Shown one piece after another: positions 44,481 through 54,275 of a DNA stretch of 64,000 bases. Origin of the DNA: Chloromonas sp. AAM2 (lineage: Eukaryota > Chlorophyta > Chlorophyceae > Chlamydomonadales > Chlamydomonadaceae); the NCBI GenBank assembly GCA_004335635.1, contig QAXH01006743.1:82116-146115 (forward strand), given 5' to 3'. The notes below the pieces were generated by a model. That model searched no databases. It had not been told where the DNA came from and saw only the letters and a program-made list of their open reading frames with translations. A program made the position numbers and the translations under genes. Within the stretch, counting starts at the first letter, position 1; the number at the start of each line of letters is the position of its first letter.

Positions 44481-47400
44481 ATGTTTTGCTGACACACAAT
44501 GGTTCCTGGCGGTATGACAGACCTATTCACACAATTTGTCCCAGAACTGGCAAACTTCTTTTTTTTTGAGTCCCGACGTGCCAGCGGCACGGTGAGTCCC
44601 GGTCACCTTCCATCCTCCAGACTTGCAGGTATAGGTATACACTGCTGTGTGTGGGTTGGTGGTATCCGTGGTGTTTCACCCGGGTACATGCCAGGCCAGG
44701 GTGTGACTGATGCGGCGGATCATGTGATTGCAGGTCACTGGTCCAGCGGCAGGAGCTGGAGGGCCTGGTGCTGGACCTGCAGGCACAGCTGGCCCAGCTG
44801 ACTGGTGGCGGCCAGGACTGCAACCCCCCTGGGCGGGCGCGGGCCCTTTTAATGAAGGACCAGGCCAACAGCCCGACCCTTGGCAGACGAATAGCGGCCG
44901 GTCGGGGTGGGACACGGGCAGGAGGGGCGGGCTCCCCACTGACCAAGGGCGAACAAGCTGGTCAATCCACAACGGATCTCAGGTCAGCAATCGTGAGGCT
45001 TATGCGCCTCTGCAAATGCTTCAGTTTGGGCCAGCAAGGGCTTTGTGTGTTGCTAATCCGCTCAAAGGTCAGGCCTCTGGCTGGTGCTTTTGCAGCCACT
45101 TGATCGTGCACATGCAGCTGAATTCACATTGTCACGGAGCATGGCTGGGTCTAGTGCCCTTGCTGAATTCACTCCGGGCCTGCTGTGCCCGAATCTGCAG
45201 GGAGGAGATATCACGGCTGGAGGGGCTGTACAGCGCTAAGCTACAACTCATACAGCAGCAGTCAGATGCACATGTGGCCGAGATTCAACATAAACACAGG
45301 TCAGGGCCTGGTTGCAAGCATGTCATGTGTCTAAGCCAACAAGGAAAGTAGCCCTGGCAGATATCCCCGCGGGCACCGGCCAGGGTGCACAGAAAGTGCG
45401 CCTGCTGATGCGCTGCCAAGTCCTTCAGGGCCATCATCAACCTGAACATGCACATCCAAACGGACATCCAAACGGACGGGCAAACACCACAATAACGATG
45501 ATGACAATGGTCCTGACGGCTGCTTTTTGGCTGAGCGGCACTACCGATATGCTTGGTGTGCATGGCCCTAGACTTGCGCGTTGTGTGGACATCAACAGAA
45601 AGCCGGACAGAGCTGTTTCCCTGTGCTGCCATTGTGCATGCAGTGAAGCGGTGGCTGCGGCCCAGACGGCCACTCGGCAGGCACTGGTCCAGCTGCGGCA
45701 GGAGGTGGAGCGGCAGGTGGCGGAGGCGGAGGGCGGCCTGCAGCGGCAGGTGGGCAGGGCAGCTTCAGCCAGAACACACAGCCAGCGTCAGCCAGCACGT
45801 TCAAGAACTTGTCGAAGATTTCTATGCTCTGAAGGGTTTGGACTGGTGGCCCACCAGGCTTGTGCCAGGTTCCTTTTTACTGCCATGTGGCTGTGAGGAA
45901 CATGTTGCTTTGTTGGCTTTGCGCTGTTTGCAGCTTCAGCAGCAGGATCGTGTGCTAGAGCAGCTGCAGAAGCGATGTGCTGTGCTGGAGTCGCGCCTAC
46001 GGGAGGCCAGGAGTGCAGCGGCCGGCCCTGGTGCCGCTGCATCCCCCATACCACATCGGCATGTGTCGGGCAGTGGAGGTGCCATGTCCGAGATTGCAAT
46101 GCTGAGGTGGGAGATCCATAGCGTCTGTACCACTATTGATGTGCATCCCTTGTATTGTGGTACAGCTGCTAAGCATGGCGCCTTAGAGCAACCAAGCACG
46201 TGTTTGTTTAGGCGACAAGGCACCTGCCTCTGGCGCCACTTCAAGCTGCACTCAATGCTAGTGGTTGTGCGGCATCAACCAGGGTCAACAGGCCGCATGA
46301 CGACGTACAAATTGAACAAATCACCACCCTTGGGTCACTGGTAGTCACACTTCGCTGCACCCCAGCAAAAGCACCATGGTGTCAGGGGAAGGGGGTTTGA
46401 AAAGTCCGTGACCCTATGATCAAATATGGCCTCGGCTTTTTGGAAAGGGACCACTTTTGGAAGCCATCAAGAAACGGCTCAGAATTACACGCAAAGGGGC
46501 TCAATCGAAAGCTCTCGTAAAGGCCTATCCCCAGGACAACTTGGTTGCATAGTTCACTCAAACAATGCCTCACTTATGGGTCATCAAAGGCCAGCCGGCC
46601 CTAACCGAACCCTAACCGCCACCCATGTCACAGGCCATGGGGGCATGCCAAAGGGTAAACTTTACTTCAAGGTATGCAAGCACATTCCGCTCTGCATCCG
46701 GCTTTGGATCGTTGCTTGCGTGACCTGCGGCCTGGCGCCACAGGTGACGCAGGCCACGCCACTGCTGACACTTCCCGAGCCATAACAAACCACCCACAAG
46801 GCCAATCTGGGGAATGGGGGTGGTTTTGGATAGATCTTAACGAGCTGCAGCCAGCCAGATCTTCAAAAGCCTTGAATTCGTTGTGATTGAGCCGTAAATA
46901 AAAAAAATACTCAAAAAGGTCGGAAATGTAGCTCGGGCCTTTTGGATGACTTTTATACCACCCAGTCAACCATCTCAGAATGACCTGAAACCTTGGATTC
47001 CAGCTCCTTACACCGTCAGCATTCGTACAAGAGATTTAAAGATACCCACTCCCTCATTTCTGTCTACCCTTGATGGTGTGCTTGCAATGAAGCAGAACGG
47101 CAGGGACATCTGTACTGCCTGAACGTTAAGCCATGTGGTTTCACGAGTTGTGCGATGTTGCTTTGTGGTGTCAGGCAGCAGCTTGTCGCAGCGCAGTCGG
47201 GCAGGCAGCAGACCGTGGCCACCGTGGACGCTGCAGCTGCCGCCCTTGCGGCCCACAAGCAGCAGGCAGCAGAGAGCATGCGCAGGTGAGACACATGCAG
47301 CCCGTTGCCCGGATCACCGACACACCACACCAGCCGGTCTGCGGGTCACTCTGGACAAACATGCCCTTAATAAATAGTAAAAAAATGGCAGTTTGTCTAC

Positions 47401-50026
47401 TTTCCTTACGTGGTCAAACCTGCAGTTCGTATTGCCAGTATTGTGTCCAATGGCCGTGCAAGCGTCAGTTGTGGAAATCAGATCAGATTGGAATGGTTCT
47501 GGTGCAACATGCATAGAATGGTAGAAGTGCAGCAAGCTAGCAAGCCTGGTGACGTGGCCCCGGCTGATGCTTGTCCACAGGTTGCAGCACGTGCGTCAGG
47601 AGCTGTGTTCTGCCATTGAGCAGCAACACCAGCTGACCAATGAAAATGCACAGCTACAGCAGCAGGCGCTGGCATCTGCTACGCATCTGGCAGCTGCAGA
47701 AGCAGCCATCAAGGTCAGCACGTGACAGCCTTGTGCATATACATTGTGACATCATTGCCAGCGTTTCGTAAGATTGTTATTCTGTGCACTGTTCTGCAAA
47801 CAGCATGTGCATAGGTTCATACTCGCCTGGATCAGACCACTGTGATCCACATCTGGCTTGGCCTTCACCCAGAGCGCAGAAAAACTTGCAAGGTACTGTA
47901 CGTGCCGTGTGTGGGGTTCCTCCTGCGCAGTGTGCAACACTTATGGTTGCCTTGAGAGGGTCCCTTTTGAGGACAGGCTTGTGACAGACAGCACCCCCTG
48001 CCTTGCCGCAGGACCTGCGCTGTGCCCTGTGCGATGCACGGGAGAGGCTGTTGACCGCCCAGTCTGCCACTGTGACCGAGGTGCTGCAGCTGGCGGTGCA
48101 GGGGCCGCAAGGCACAGGACCCGCTGTCACGCACAAGGTAGGGAAATGTACCAGTGGCACCTTGAGCATAAGCAGAGATTGTGGCTGAGCCCACAATTCA
48201 TGTGGGCACATTAGGCCTATGGCCATGACCTGGCGTGGTTTCTGTGATGGTGCCGGCACATAATCAGCCCCATCGTCTGCGGCCAACCCACTGCCAGACG
48301 GCAAGACTGTTGTTCGATTGCAGTCAGTTCATCTCAACGTCCATGACCATCCACTCGCCTCATTCAGACACCTGCATGCACCTTTGCCTCTTCCATACGA
48401 ACGCTTTCCTGTTCCTGACCTCATCGTGCACACACCTGCCACACATACTGTACATGCGTTGCATGTGCCCCCCGGCGTCGAGCAGAGGTCGGAGCACGTT
48501 GCCTGCCAAGGCCCCTTCAGTGCCAGTACCATCCTCAGTGTTGAGTAGCAATTAGCACTGGTTGTGTTGAATGCATGTGTTTGGGCAGGATGGCGAGCAC
48601 CTATCCACGTATGTGCGTGTTCTGGAGCACGCGTTGCGCGAGGCAGACGCGCGGGAGGCCGCCCTGAGGCGCGCCATGTCAGAGGGCCAGTACCTAGAGG
48701 ACCAGGCTAGGAGGCTGCTGGCGGCATCCAGGGACGAGCAGCTGGCCATGAGGGTGGGTGGCAAGAATGCAGGAACGGGGGAATGGGGCATGGTAATGTC
48801 GCTTACTCTTCTACAGGCTTCAATATGTTCAAAGCAGGCCTGCGTGTTATCGAACAGTTGCGTGTTGCTTTCAGCAGCCAAGGCCCACTGCACTCTGCAG
48901 TGTTGTAGTAGGAGCAGAATGCGCTGCTCTGGCTGTTTTGCTCCGTGTTTCGTTACATGGGCTGATGCTAGCGTGGTTATTCGACCAGACAAGCTTGACA
49001 TTGGTCGGAGAAACTGTTGGATAATGGGGTGTTTTCAGAAAATGGCCATAAAAGGAATGGGTATGTCTGACCGACTTGTATGCATGCCCACTGTGTAAGC
49101 AGCTCAAAGGTTTCGGGTCATCCTGAGATGGTTGAAAAGTCCCCATGGGGCACTTTTCCGACCTTTCAAAGTATTTGTTACGGCGCGACCAGAACGAATT
49201 CAAGACTTCTGAAGATGTGGCTGGTTGCAACTCGTCAACAGCTATCCAATACTGTCTCTATTCCCCAGCTTGGCCATGTGGGCCTGAACAGAATGCACAG
49301 TGTGAGATTCTTGCATACCTTACAAGTGACATTTACCTGTGGCATGCCCCCCATGGCTTTGATGACCCACAAGTGGGACAAAGTTCAAGTGAACTATGCA
49401 ATCGAGTTGTCCACAGGATAGAACTTGAGGAGAGCTGCCGATTGAGCCCCTATTCTGAGCCGTTTCTGCGTCGTTTCAAAAGTCGTCCTATTTTCAAAAG
49501 GCCGGGGCCATTCTTTGTGATGTGGTCAAGAGCTTTTGAACCCCCCTCCCCGCCTTTGAATGTTGTATGTTTTTTCCTGCAGGTTTGTTTGCGGGTCTGT
49601 CGAGCCTGACCTACCATCTCCTAGTCTGCTTGAATGTTTTGAGTGTGTTCGAGTGTCACTGCCGATGCCCGCTCCTAGAACTGCCCGATGTCCAATGCTA
49701 GAAGGGTAGACCGCCAGGCAAAGAGGAAGAACCAGGCGAGGACACAAGTATGCACAATTTGACAGGTCACACGCAAGCGTTACGTCCACTCTAACATCAT
49801 TTGAAAAGGTTGATTTCATGCCCACTACGGTATATATAAGCTTGTACTACAGTCCAGGATTTCGCGTTGATGACTGCCTGTCTTGCCCTCTGTGTCTTGC
49901 CCTCTGTCGCAGAAAGCGCTCGTTCAGCAGGTGCAGCGGGTGCAGGCCGTTGAGGCAATCAGGCTGTCGGACGTGCAGGACGCAGCAAGAGTATGGAATG
50001 CACATGCCGCAACCGCCGCACACTAA
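43756..50026 (+). CDS. Unidentified coiled-coil protein
   Basis: Twelve exons in constant phase: 43756-43839, 43916-43984, 44113-44273, 44734-44982, 45201-45299, 45644-45749, 45934-46106, 47175-47285, 47581-47713, 48012-48137, 48589-48753 and 49913-50026; 529 aa. Nearly every exon is heptad-rich (for example LEDRLKTFQAENALLGRTL, LQREVEELRL, VLEQLQKRCAVLESRLREA), so a long, mostly dimeric coiled coil is predicted. Exon 4 adds a Gly/Arg-rich, probably disordered insert. No enzyme or ciliary motif was recognised and I cannot name the family. The last exon either reads to TAA at 50024-50026 or splices at AGA|GTATGG (49990) to an exon ending TAG at 50230. Exon 1 and its 76-bp intron are inferred. 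Introns 3, 7 and 11 hold repeat elements. Confidence 0.65.
44315..44567. mobile_element. Small terminal-inverted-repeat element (MITE-like) in intron 3
   Basis: AAAGTTTGCCAGTTCTGGGA at the left end (from 44318) is matched in reverse orientation at 44537-44556, so about 250 bp is flanked by inverted repeats of about 26 bp. The inside contains a (CA)n run and no ORF. Target-site duplications are not obvious. Single-end copies lie at 39191 and 62953. This is a plausible non-autonomous DNA element, judged only from structure. Confidence 0.6.
44448..44474. repeat. (CA)n microsatellite inside the MITE-like element
   Basis: About 27 bp of CA repeat in the interior of the inverted-repeat element, in intron 3 of the coiled-coil gene. 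Confidence 0.9.
46388..46992 (-). repeat. Dispersed repeat copy A (intron 7 of coiled-coil gene)
   Basis: Read on the minus strand this matches 49109-49552 from end to end. Shared anchors are AGATGGTTG, AACGAATTCAAG, CTTGCATACCTT, GCATGCCCCCATGG, TTTGATGACCCA, CTGAGCCGTTTCT and the closing AACCCCC. Copy A carries about 150 bp of extra sequence, including a CTAACC-rich piece at about 46595-46620. Both copies have an open frame with similar translation (FKASED/SEDVAGC..., WHAP), but each has stops or indels. Confidence 0.75.
47175..47285 (+). other. Exon 8 of the coiled-coil gene, acceptor choice
   Basis: Two AG acceptors sit close together (47174 and 47179). Only 47174 keeps phase with exon 7 and yields QQLVAAQSGRQQTVATVD followed by an Ala-rich heptad run. 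It is noted because the flanking intron 7 is over 1 kb and holds repeat copy A, which makes exon 8 the easiest one to mis-annotate. Confidence 0.6.
49109..49552 (+). repeat. Dispersed repeat copy B (intron 11 of coiled-coil gene)
   Basis: The inverted partner of copy A, 2.1 kb away. It begins GGTTTCGGGTCATCCTGAGA and ends near AACCCCCCTCCCC. Its longest frame contains NEFKTSEDVAGCNSS and YLWHAPHGFDDPQ, but there is no recognised domain. Confidence 0.75.
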
Positions 50027-50925
50027 AGTGCAAATCTTGCTTCACACTGGCGACTGAACAATCCAGCCGTCAGTTGCAGAGCATGGGAGGGCAAAACCAC
50101 ACAGCAACCACACTACGCTGGCACCTGATCAAGGCCTGATTGCTTGCGTTTCTCATGCGAGCTCCAGGGTCCTGCTGAGCGGTCCAGTCACCGGCATTCG
50201 CAGGCTGATTGCAAGAATTTGAGTTCATAGCATCAAGTACGTCTCCCCACGTCAACACGCGATTGATTCCCATGTCTGGAGACAGCGTGTCCTGCTTTTA
50301 CGACAGACGGACAACAAGGTATTTTGCGTGGACGTGCTAATGGTGTGCACTCCCACCTTGTCACCAGAGCTGTACACCTTCAACGTTTGGTTGACCATGT
50401 CCTGTCTGCGTTGCTGTAAGAGATGGTTTGTTAGATCAGAAATTGACGACATCATCAGCTGTCTGCATCATTCTAATGCCTGTATTTATGAACATGTTCA
50501 GGTGGGAGCGTGATGTGATCGCGGTTTAATGATGCTTGTAGCAAGGTGGCCGCAGACAGCAGATCACCAGTGCTAAAGCACCACGCCCCACATAGTCAGG
50601 TTGTTAGTTTCCAATGCTGCATCGCTGCACACCAACTGCTGAATGCCCTGCAGTCAGCTTGCCTGTTGACATCTATAGAGCCTTATAGCCCGTTGGAACA
50701 ACCCGCTGTACATAAATTTCATGGATGGTGATGCCCTCTCTCAAGGGCTGACTCAAAGGTCTCTCTCAAGAGCAGACACAAGTCAGATGATTGCATCAGG
50801 GATGCGGCTGCCAGGTTTAGCTGCAAGAGAAGCAAGGGAAAGGGTGCTTGCATCACGTGAAAAAACGGACTTCACATACGTATGGCAAGTCGCCCGAGTT
50901 CTGTCATTGCTTGGAATTCTGTAAA
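50027..50925. other. Spacer between the coiled-coil gene and bS20c
   Basis: No gene is recognised. A possible alternative last exon of the coiled-coil gene lies at 50168-50230, and TGTAA at 50415-50419 fits either ending. The bS20c promoter should be in the last few hundred bases; the sequence before 50926 is not visibly structured. Confidence 0.5.
50415..50419 (+). terminator. TGTAA poly(A) signal, coiled-coil gene
   Basis: First clear TGTAA after the stop codon, about 390 bp downstream of 50026 or 185 bp downstream of the alternative stop at 50230. Confidence 0.45.
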
Positions 50926-51656
50926 ATGGCCACCGCCAGCATGCGCTCCGCGGCCTTTGGCAGCTCTGTGAGGAGCGTCTGCCAAACACCTTTCAGGCCT
51001 GTTGGTGAGAAATCTGTTCATTCGAGCTGTGCATGTGTGCATTAGGATGCCTGGATATCCATTGGTGGCTTGCGTGGTTTGCTGCCCACAGTGACGGTGG
51101 CTCGCAGGCCTGTGGTGGAGGTGTCTGCAAGCGGGCGTCCAGAAGGAGAGAAGAAGAAGGCCAGGACGGACCCTGCGGTCAAGCGTGCCATGCTTGCCGT
51201 CGAGCGCCGCCGGTACAACAAGTCCCACAAGTCAGCCTGCGCCACAAGGATTAAGAAGGTGTAGGATGTGTATTGCCGGCAAGCAAGGGTTTGGCACAGT
51301 CGGCGCATGCCGATTTCTTATTGCTAGTGTACAGCACAGCAACAGAGCTCTGGTTTCGTTCGCAGGTTCTCAAGGCAGCAACCACAATGATGACCCAGCC
51401 ACCAGCCACCGAAGCGGATGTGAAGCCGCTCGAAATCCTCATCGCCGAGGCATACAAGGAGATTGACAAGGCGGTCACAAAGAATGTGCTGCATAGCAAC
51501 ACCGCAGCGCGGAAGAAGTCCCGCATTGCGAAGTACAAGCGCATGGTCCTCATGTCAGCAGGTATCTTCGTTCCAGCAGCAGACCATCCCGACCATGGAA
51601 AGTACGTCAAGATGCAAGCAAAGAAAGCGGCCAAGCCAGCAACGACTTCAGCTTAA
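50926..51656 (+). CDS. rps20: Plastid ribosomal protein bS20c
   Basis: A small-subunit protein that binds 16S rRNA in the chloroplast ribosome. Three exons: 50926-51004, 51092-51258 and 51366-51656; 178 aa. The first 40 or so residues (MATASMRSAAFGSSVRSVC...) are Ala/Ser/Arg-rich and look like a plastid transit peptide. The mature part shows the bS20 hallmarks: AVERRRYNKSHKSACATRIKK and VLHSNTAARKKSRIAKYKR, in two long basic helices. A short tail (GKYVKMQAKKAAKP) extends beyond the bacterial family. The start is set by ATG in AAAATGGCC, which fits algal initiation context. TGTAA follows at 51843. The gene is of bacterial (cyanobacterial) ancestry, now nuclear with introns. Confidence 0.93.
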
Positions 51657-51842
51657 ATGGCAGCATGGTGTGCCAGCCATGCAAGCATTGATCACAGGTC
51701 AGTGTTCCCACCAGACACACTGTGTAGTTTGTTGCACTGTCTGAGGGAAGTCGCCGCAAGTTGACAAGAACCACGTGTCGTTGCTCAGCACCCATGCCAC
51801 ATGCTCCAGCTACATGCCATGTGTATTGGCATGTGCGACTGA

Positions 51843-51847
51843 TGTAA
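51843..51847 (+). terminator. TGTAA poly(A) signal, bS20c
   Basis: TGTAA 187 bp after the bS20c stop, followed by TGTGCCTGTC. It ends the transcript just before the p28 pseudogene fragment. Confidence 0.55.
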
Positions 51848-51917
51848 TGTGCCTGTCACTGATGCAAGGCACAAATCGTGAAGCAGACATGTTGTCTATT
51901 TCATTGCCCAAACACAG

Positions 51918-52213
51918 GTGTAGTAATGGGATCTTAAGCATGAAGCCATTGAGAAGTGTGAAGACGGACGCGTTGAGCTCCAGGGCAAGGCACGGAAGGT
52001 CAAGATGCAGTAGCTGCAAGCCCAGCTAAGCAGCACCGAGGCGTTCTTGGTGCCAGCAATGAAGGCAGTGCCAACACCAGGCCAGCCAGCAACGTGGCGA
52101 GTCCCAGCGATCCACTTGATGATGGCAGAACCTGCGAAATTGTACAGATCTGGTCGTCTTGCCTTATCGAGGCAGACGACAGGCTACTGTCAGTGGAGCA
52201 ATAGTAGGGGTTC
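51918..52213 (+). pseudogene. Decayed inverted copy of the IDA4 (p28) last exon and 3' UTR
   Basis: On the plus strand this aligns with the minus-strand IDA4 exon 6 and 3' UTR (54467 down to about 54170). Coding part: the frame matching VQEWKLKCEAVEKRE... begins V-stop-stop-W and has another stop midway, and 12 bp or more are missing. It ends with the same EAFLVPA-x-KA-x-PTPGQPAT. The stop itself has changed to TGG. Past the stop, GATGATGGCAGAACCT, GTACAGATCTGGTCGTCT and GGCAGACGACAGGCTACTGT are almost intact. Upstream IDA4 exons are not present. Confidence 0.85.
52153..52180 (+). other. Stem-loop shared with the IDA4 3' UTR (pseudogene copy)
   Basis: GTCGTCT, a bulged T, GCC, seven-base loop, then GGCAGACGAC: about 10 base pairs. 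The equivalent hairpin in the IDA4 3' UTR is at 54193-54220. Confidence 0.55.
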
Positions 52214-53224
52214 AGTTCTTGAAGGTCGAGTTCTCCATGCTGGGTAACATTTTGCCGCCTACCTTGAACTGGACGTCCCTTCTATTTTTGGCAGCGCAGA
52301 GCTTGCTCCCAAGCAATTGTTTTGGCACTTTGATGGCATCTTGCAACCGTTCAGGACAAGACTTGTGCCAATGGCACTAGACAATCGGTAGCAGCAACGT
52401 GACAGGCGTGAGTGGGTCTTGACCCATAGTTTTTATTTCAAGTTTGTGTTCCGGGTACTTGACGGGTATCAGCTTGTAATCACAAACTCAGCTATAGGCA
52501 GCCCCTCATGCCCCAGTTCAACTTTTCAGCACTGGCTTGAGACGCAGCATGTCTTCTCAGACTGCTCATGCGCTTTCGCCTTCAGAGTCATCCAACAATA
52601 TTGCATTGAAACGTCTTGCACACGGCTCTACAGAAGTTTCCAGGAAATCTTCCATCTGTCAGTCACAGACAATCTTGTTGTCAAAAGTTTCACTGATTGT
52701 GTCAGATTGATCGATCAATGTATTGCGCGAGCTCTTCAGGACTGGATTTGCTGGAACAACTGGATACCTGAGGCCTCCATCTTCACAGAGCAACACCCAG
52801 TCATACGATTAAAACACAGTCCTGCCAGCAGGCGCCAAGGTAGATGGCTTAATCCCATGGGCTGACAACTTCAACGCATGGGTCTACACCCAAGGGCTGA
52901 CACCAAGGCGGTCACATGTCAATGCCAAGTGGGTTCAATATGTCAAAAAAACTCCCTTTTTTCTGTTACGAATGGCAACCTTGTAAGAAGACCTTGCTCT
53001 CAATTGTAAACATCTCGATATCTAGGAGCTCCGTTCAGCTCCTGGCTGCCCGTACATTCAAGAAGTCAGTCTGCCGCAGGCTGGGTGGCCCCACTTGCAA
53101 TTTCATGATCTTGCATCAAATGTTGCACCAAGAGGTGAGAAAGCTAGACCATCAGCACCAGAAAGTCAAGAGACGTCAGTGTTTGCCCAGATTCCCGCCC
53201 CAGCCCTCAAAACTTCCACGAGAT

Positions 53225-53668
53225 TCAAGGTGGCCAGCTCCTGCTATCGCTGCTGTAGCCACCACAGCTGCGGCTGTGTTCTGGCACAACCTTCAGGAAT
53301 ACATTTGCTTCTGGCCTTGGCTGCCTCATCCCTGTCTGTTGGCCGTTGACTTGGGCCTTTGGTCGTCCACGCTTACGCTTAAGCTTTTGCTTCTTTTCCT
53401 GCTTCTCTGAACCTTCCTTTCGTTGCTCAGTTTTGGCCAGGACGATACCCAAGCTTGTCGTCTGCTTGCTAGTCTTTGCACTCACTGGATGTGGGAGGCC
53501 CCTGGTGTGTCCTTCCTTTTGATTGATGTATCCTCCGTTTTTGTGGATGCAATCAGACGGATATGTTGAGACATGACATTGAGAGACAATGAACATTGAG
53601 AGACGCCCCTTTTTGGGTCTAACGAGGTCTGCGGTCAGGATAGTACCTCGAGGGGTGACCACCACCAT
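53225..53668 (-). CDS. Unassigned ORF with AT-hook-like basic patch
   Basis: 147 codons from ATG at 53668. The C-terminal half is Lys/Gln-rich and contains KLKRKRGRPKAQ, whose RGRP core is typical of AT-hooks. No splice partners, family or expression clue were found. Its first codons fall within the dispersed repeat 53617-53737, so it may be a mobile-element remnant. It could equally be a chance frame. Confidence 0.2.
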   Translation of the reverse strand: MVVVTPRGTILTADLVRPKKGRLSMFIVSQCHVSTYPSDCIHKNGGYINQKEGHTRGLPHPVSAKTSKQTTSLGIVLAKTEQRKEGSEKQEKKQKLKRKRGRPKAQVNGQQTGMRQPRPEANVFLKVVPEHSRSCGGYSSDSRSWPP

Positions 53669-53737
53669 TACTATCCAGGTGTGTCACAGTCCCCTTCACT
53701 TGTAGGTTGGACGGGCTGGAGTTCCTCCCCTCATGTG
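53617..53737 (-). repeat. Dispersed repeat R1, copy 1
   Basis: About 120 bp matching 57722-57844 in the same orientation. Shared strings include GTGGTCAGGATAG/GCGGTCAGGATAG, GGGGTGACCACCACCATTA and GGACGGGCTGGAGT. On the minus strand both copies can be read as SSPS-x-LQVKG...NGGGHPS, hinting at a coding origin. Confidence 0.75.
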
Positions 53738-54192
53738 AACTTTATCTGAGATGTTTGAGCCGAATGATTGTGTCGTGGTACCTCGGATTTTGCACCACAA
53801 GACCGCTTGCGCGAGAGCTAGGCAAGGCAGTCTGATGACCTGAACTGCGTGCCGGACTGTTGAAACGTTGGTAACATCGTGTGACACATGCCAGACGAAC
53901 AAGTCCAGAAATCAGGAGCCAGGTAGGACCTGTTACCTCCAGAAACCCCTGCAAGGCGTTGATGGCACGTGGCTATTGACTTGATCAAATGGTCAGGAGG
54001 AATCCAAACGGTGCAATCAGCACGTGAAGCAGGGGATTGTGACAAAGTGAAAAGAAAGAGAGCAGTGATGGCGGCCCGTTAGAAAGGTCCAAAAGAGATC
54101 TGTAGGCAGACGGCTTGGTCTGGCAAGATCAGAAGGGATGTTCAATCCAAGAAAGAAGAATCCAATCCCTATCGCTCCACTGACAGTAGCCT

Positions 54193-54220
54193 GTCGTCTG
54201 CCTTGATCTAGCCAGACGAC
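54193..54220 (-). other. Stem-loop in the IDA4 3' UTR
   Basis: GTCGTCTG, 12-base loop, CAGACGAC: a perfect 8-bp stem about 55-80 bp past the IDA4 stop. It is retained in the inverted pseudogene copy at 52153-52180 while the adjacent coding sequence has decayed. A role in mRNA 3' processing or stability is conjecture. Confidence 0.5.
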
Positions 54221-54275
54221 CAGATCTGTACGATCTTGGAGGTTCTGCCATCATCGAGCTGATCACTGATACTCT

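Larger units (their letters stand above)
51657..54275. other. Repeat-rich spacer between convergent bS20c and IDA4
   Basis: Holds the bS20c 3' end, the decayed inverted copy of the IDA4 3' end (51918-52213), an unassigned minus-strand ORF (53225-53668) and one copy of a dispersed repeat (53617-53737). From 52214 to 53200 I see only an open plus-strand frame (about 52430-52865) with no recognised domain. Confidence 0.5.

Noticed and set aside
52419..52865. 148-codon plus-strand frame between the IDA4 inverted copies
   Set aside because: No conserved motif or splice context, and its only support is length. It might be a transposase remnant, but nothing in the sequence shows it.
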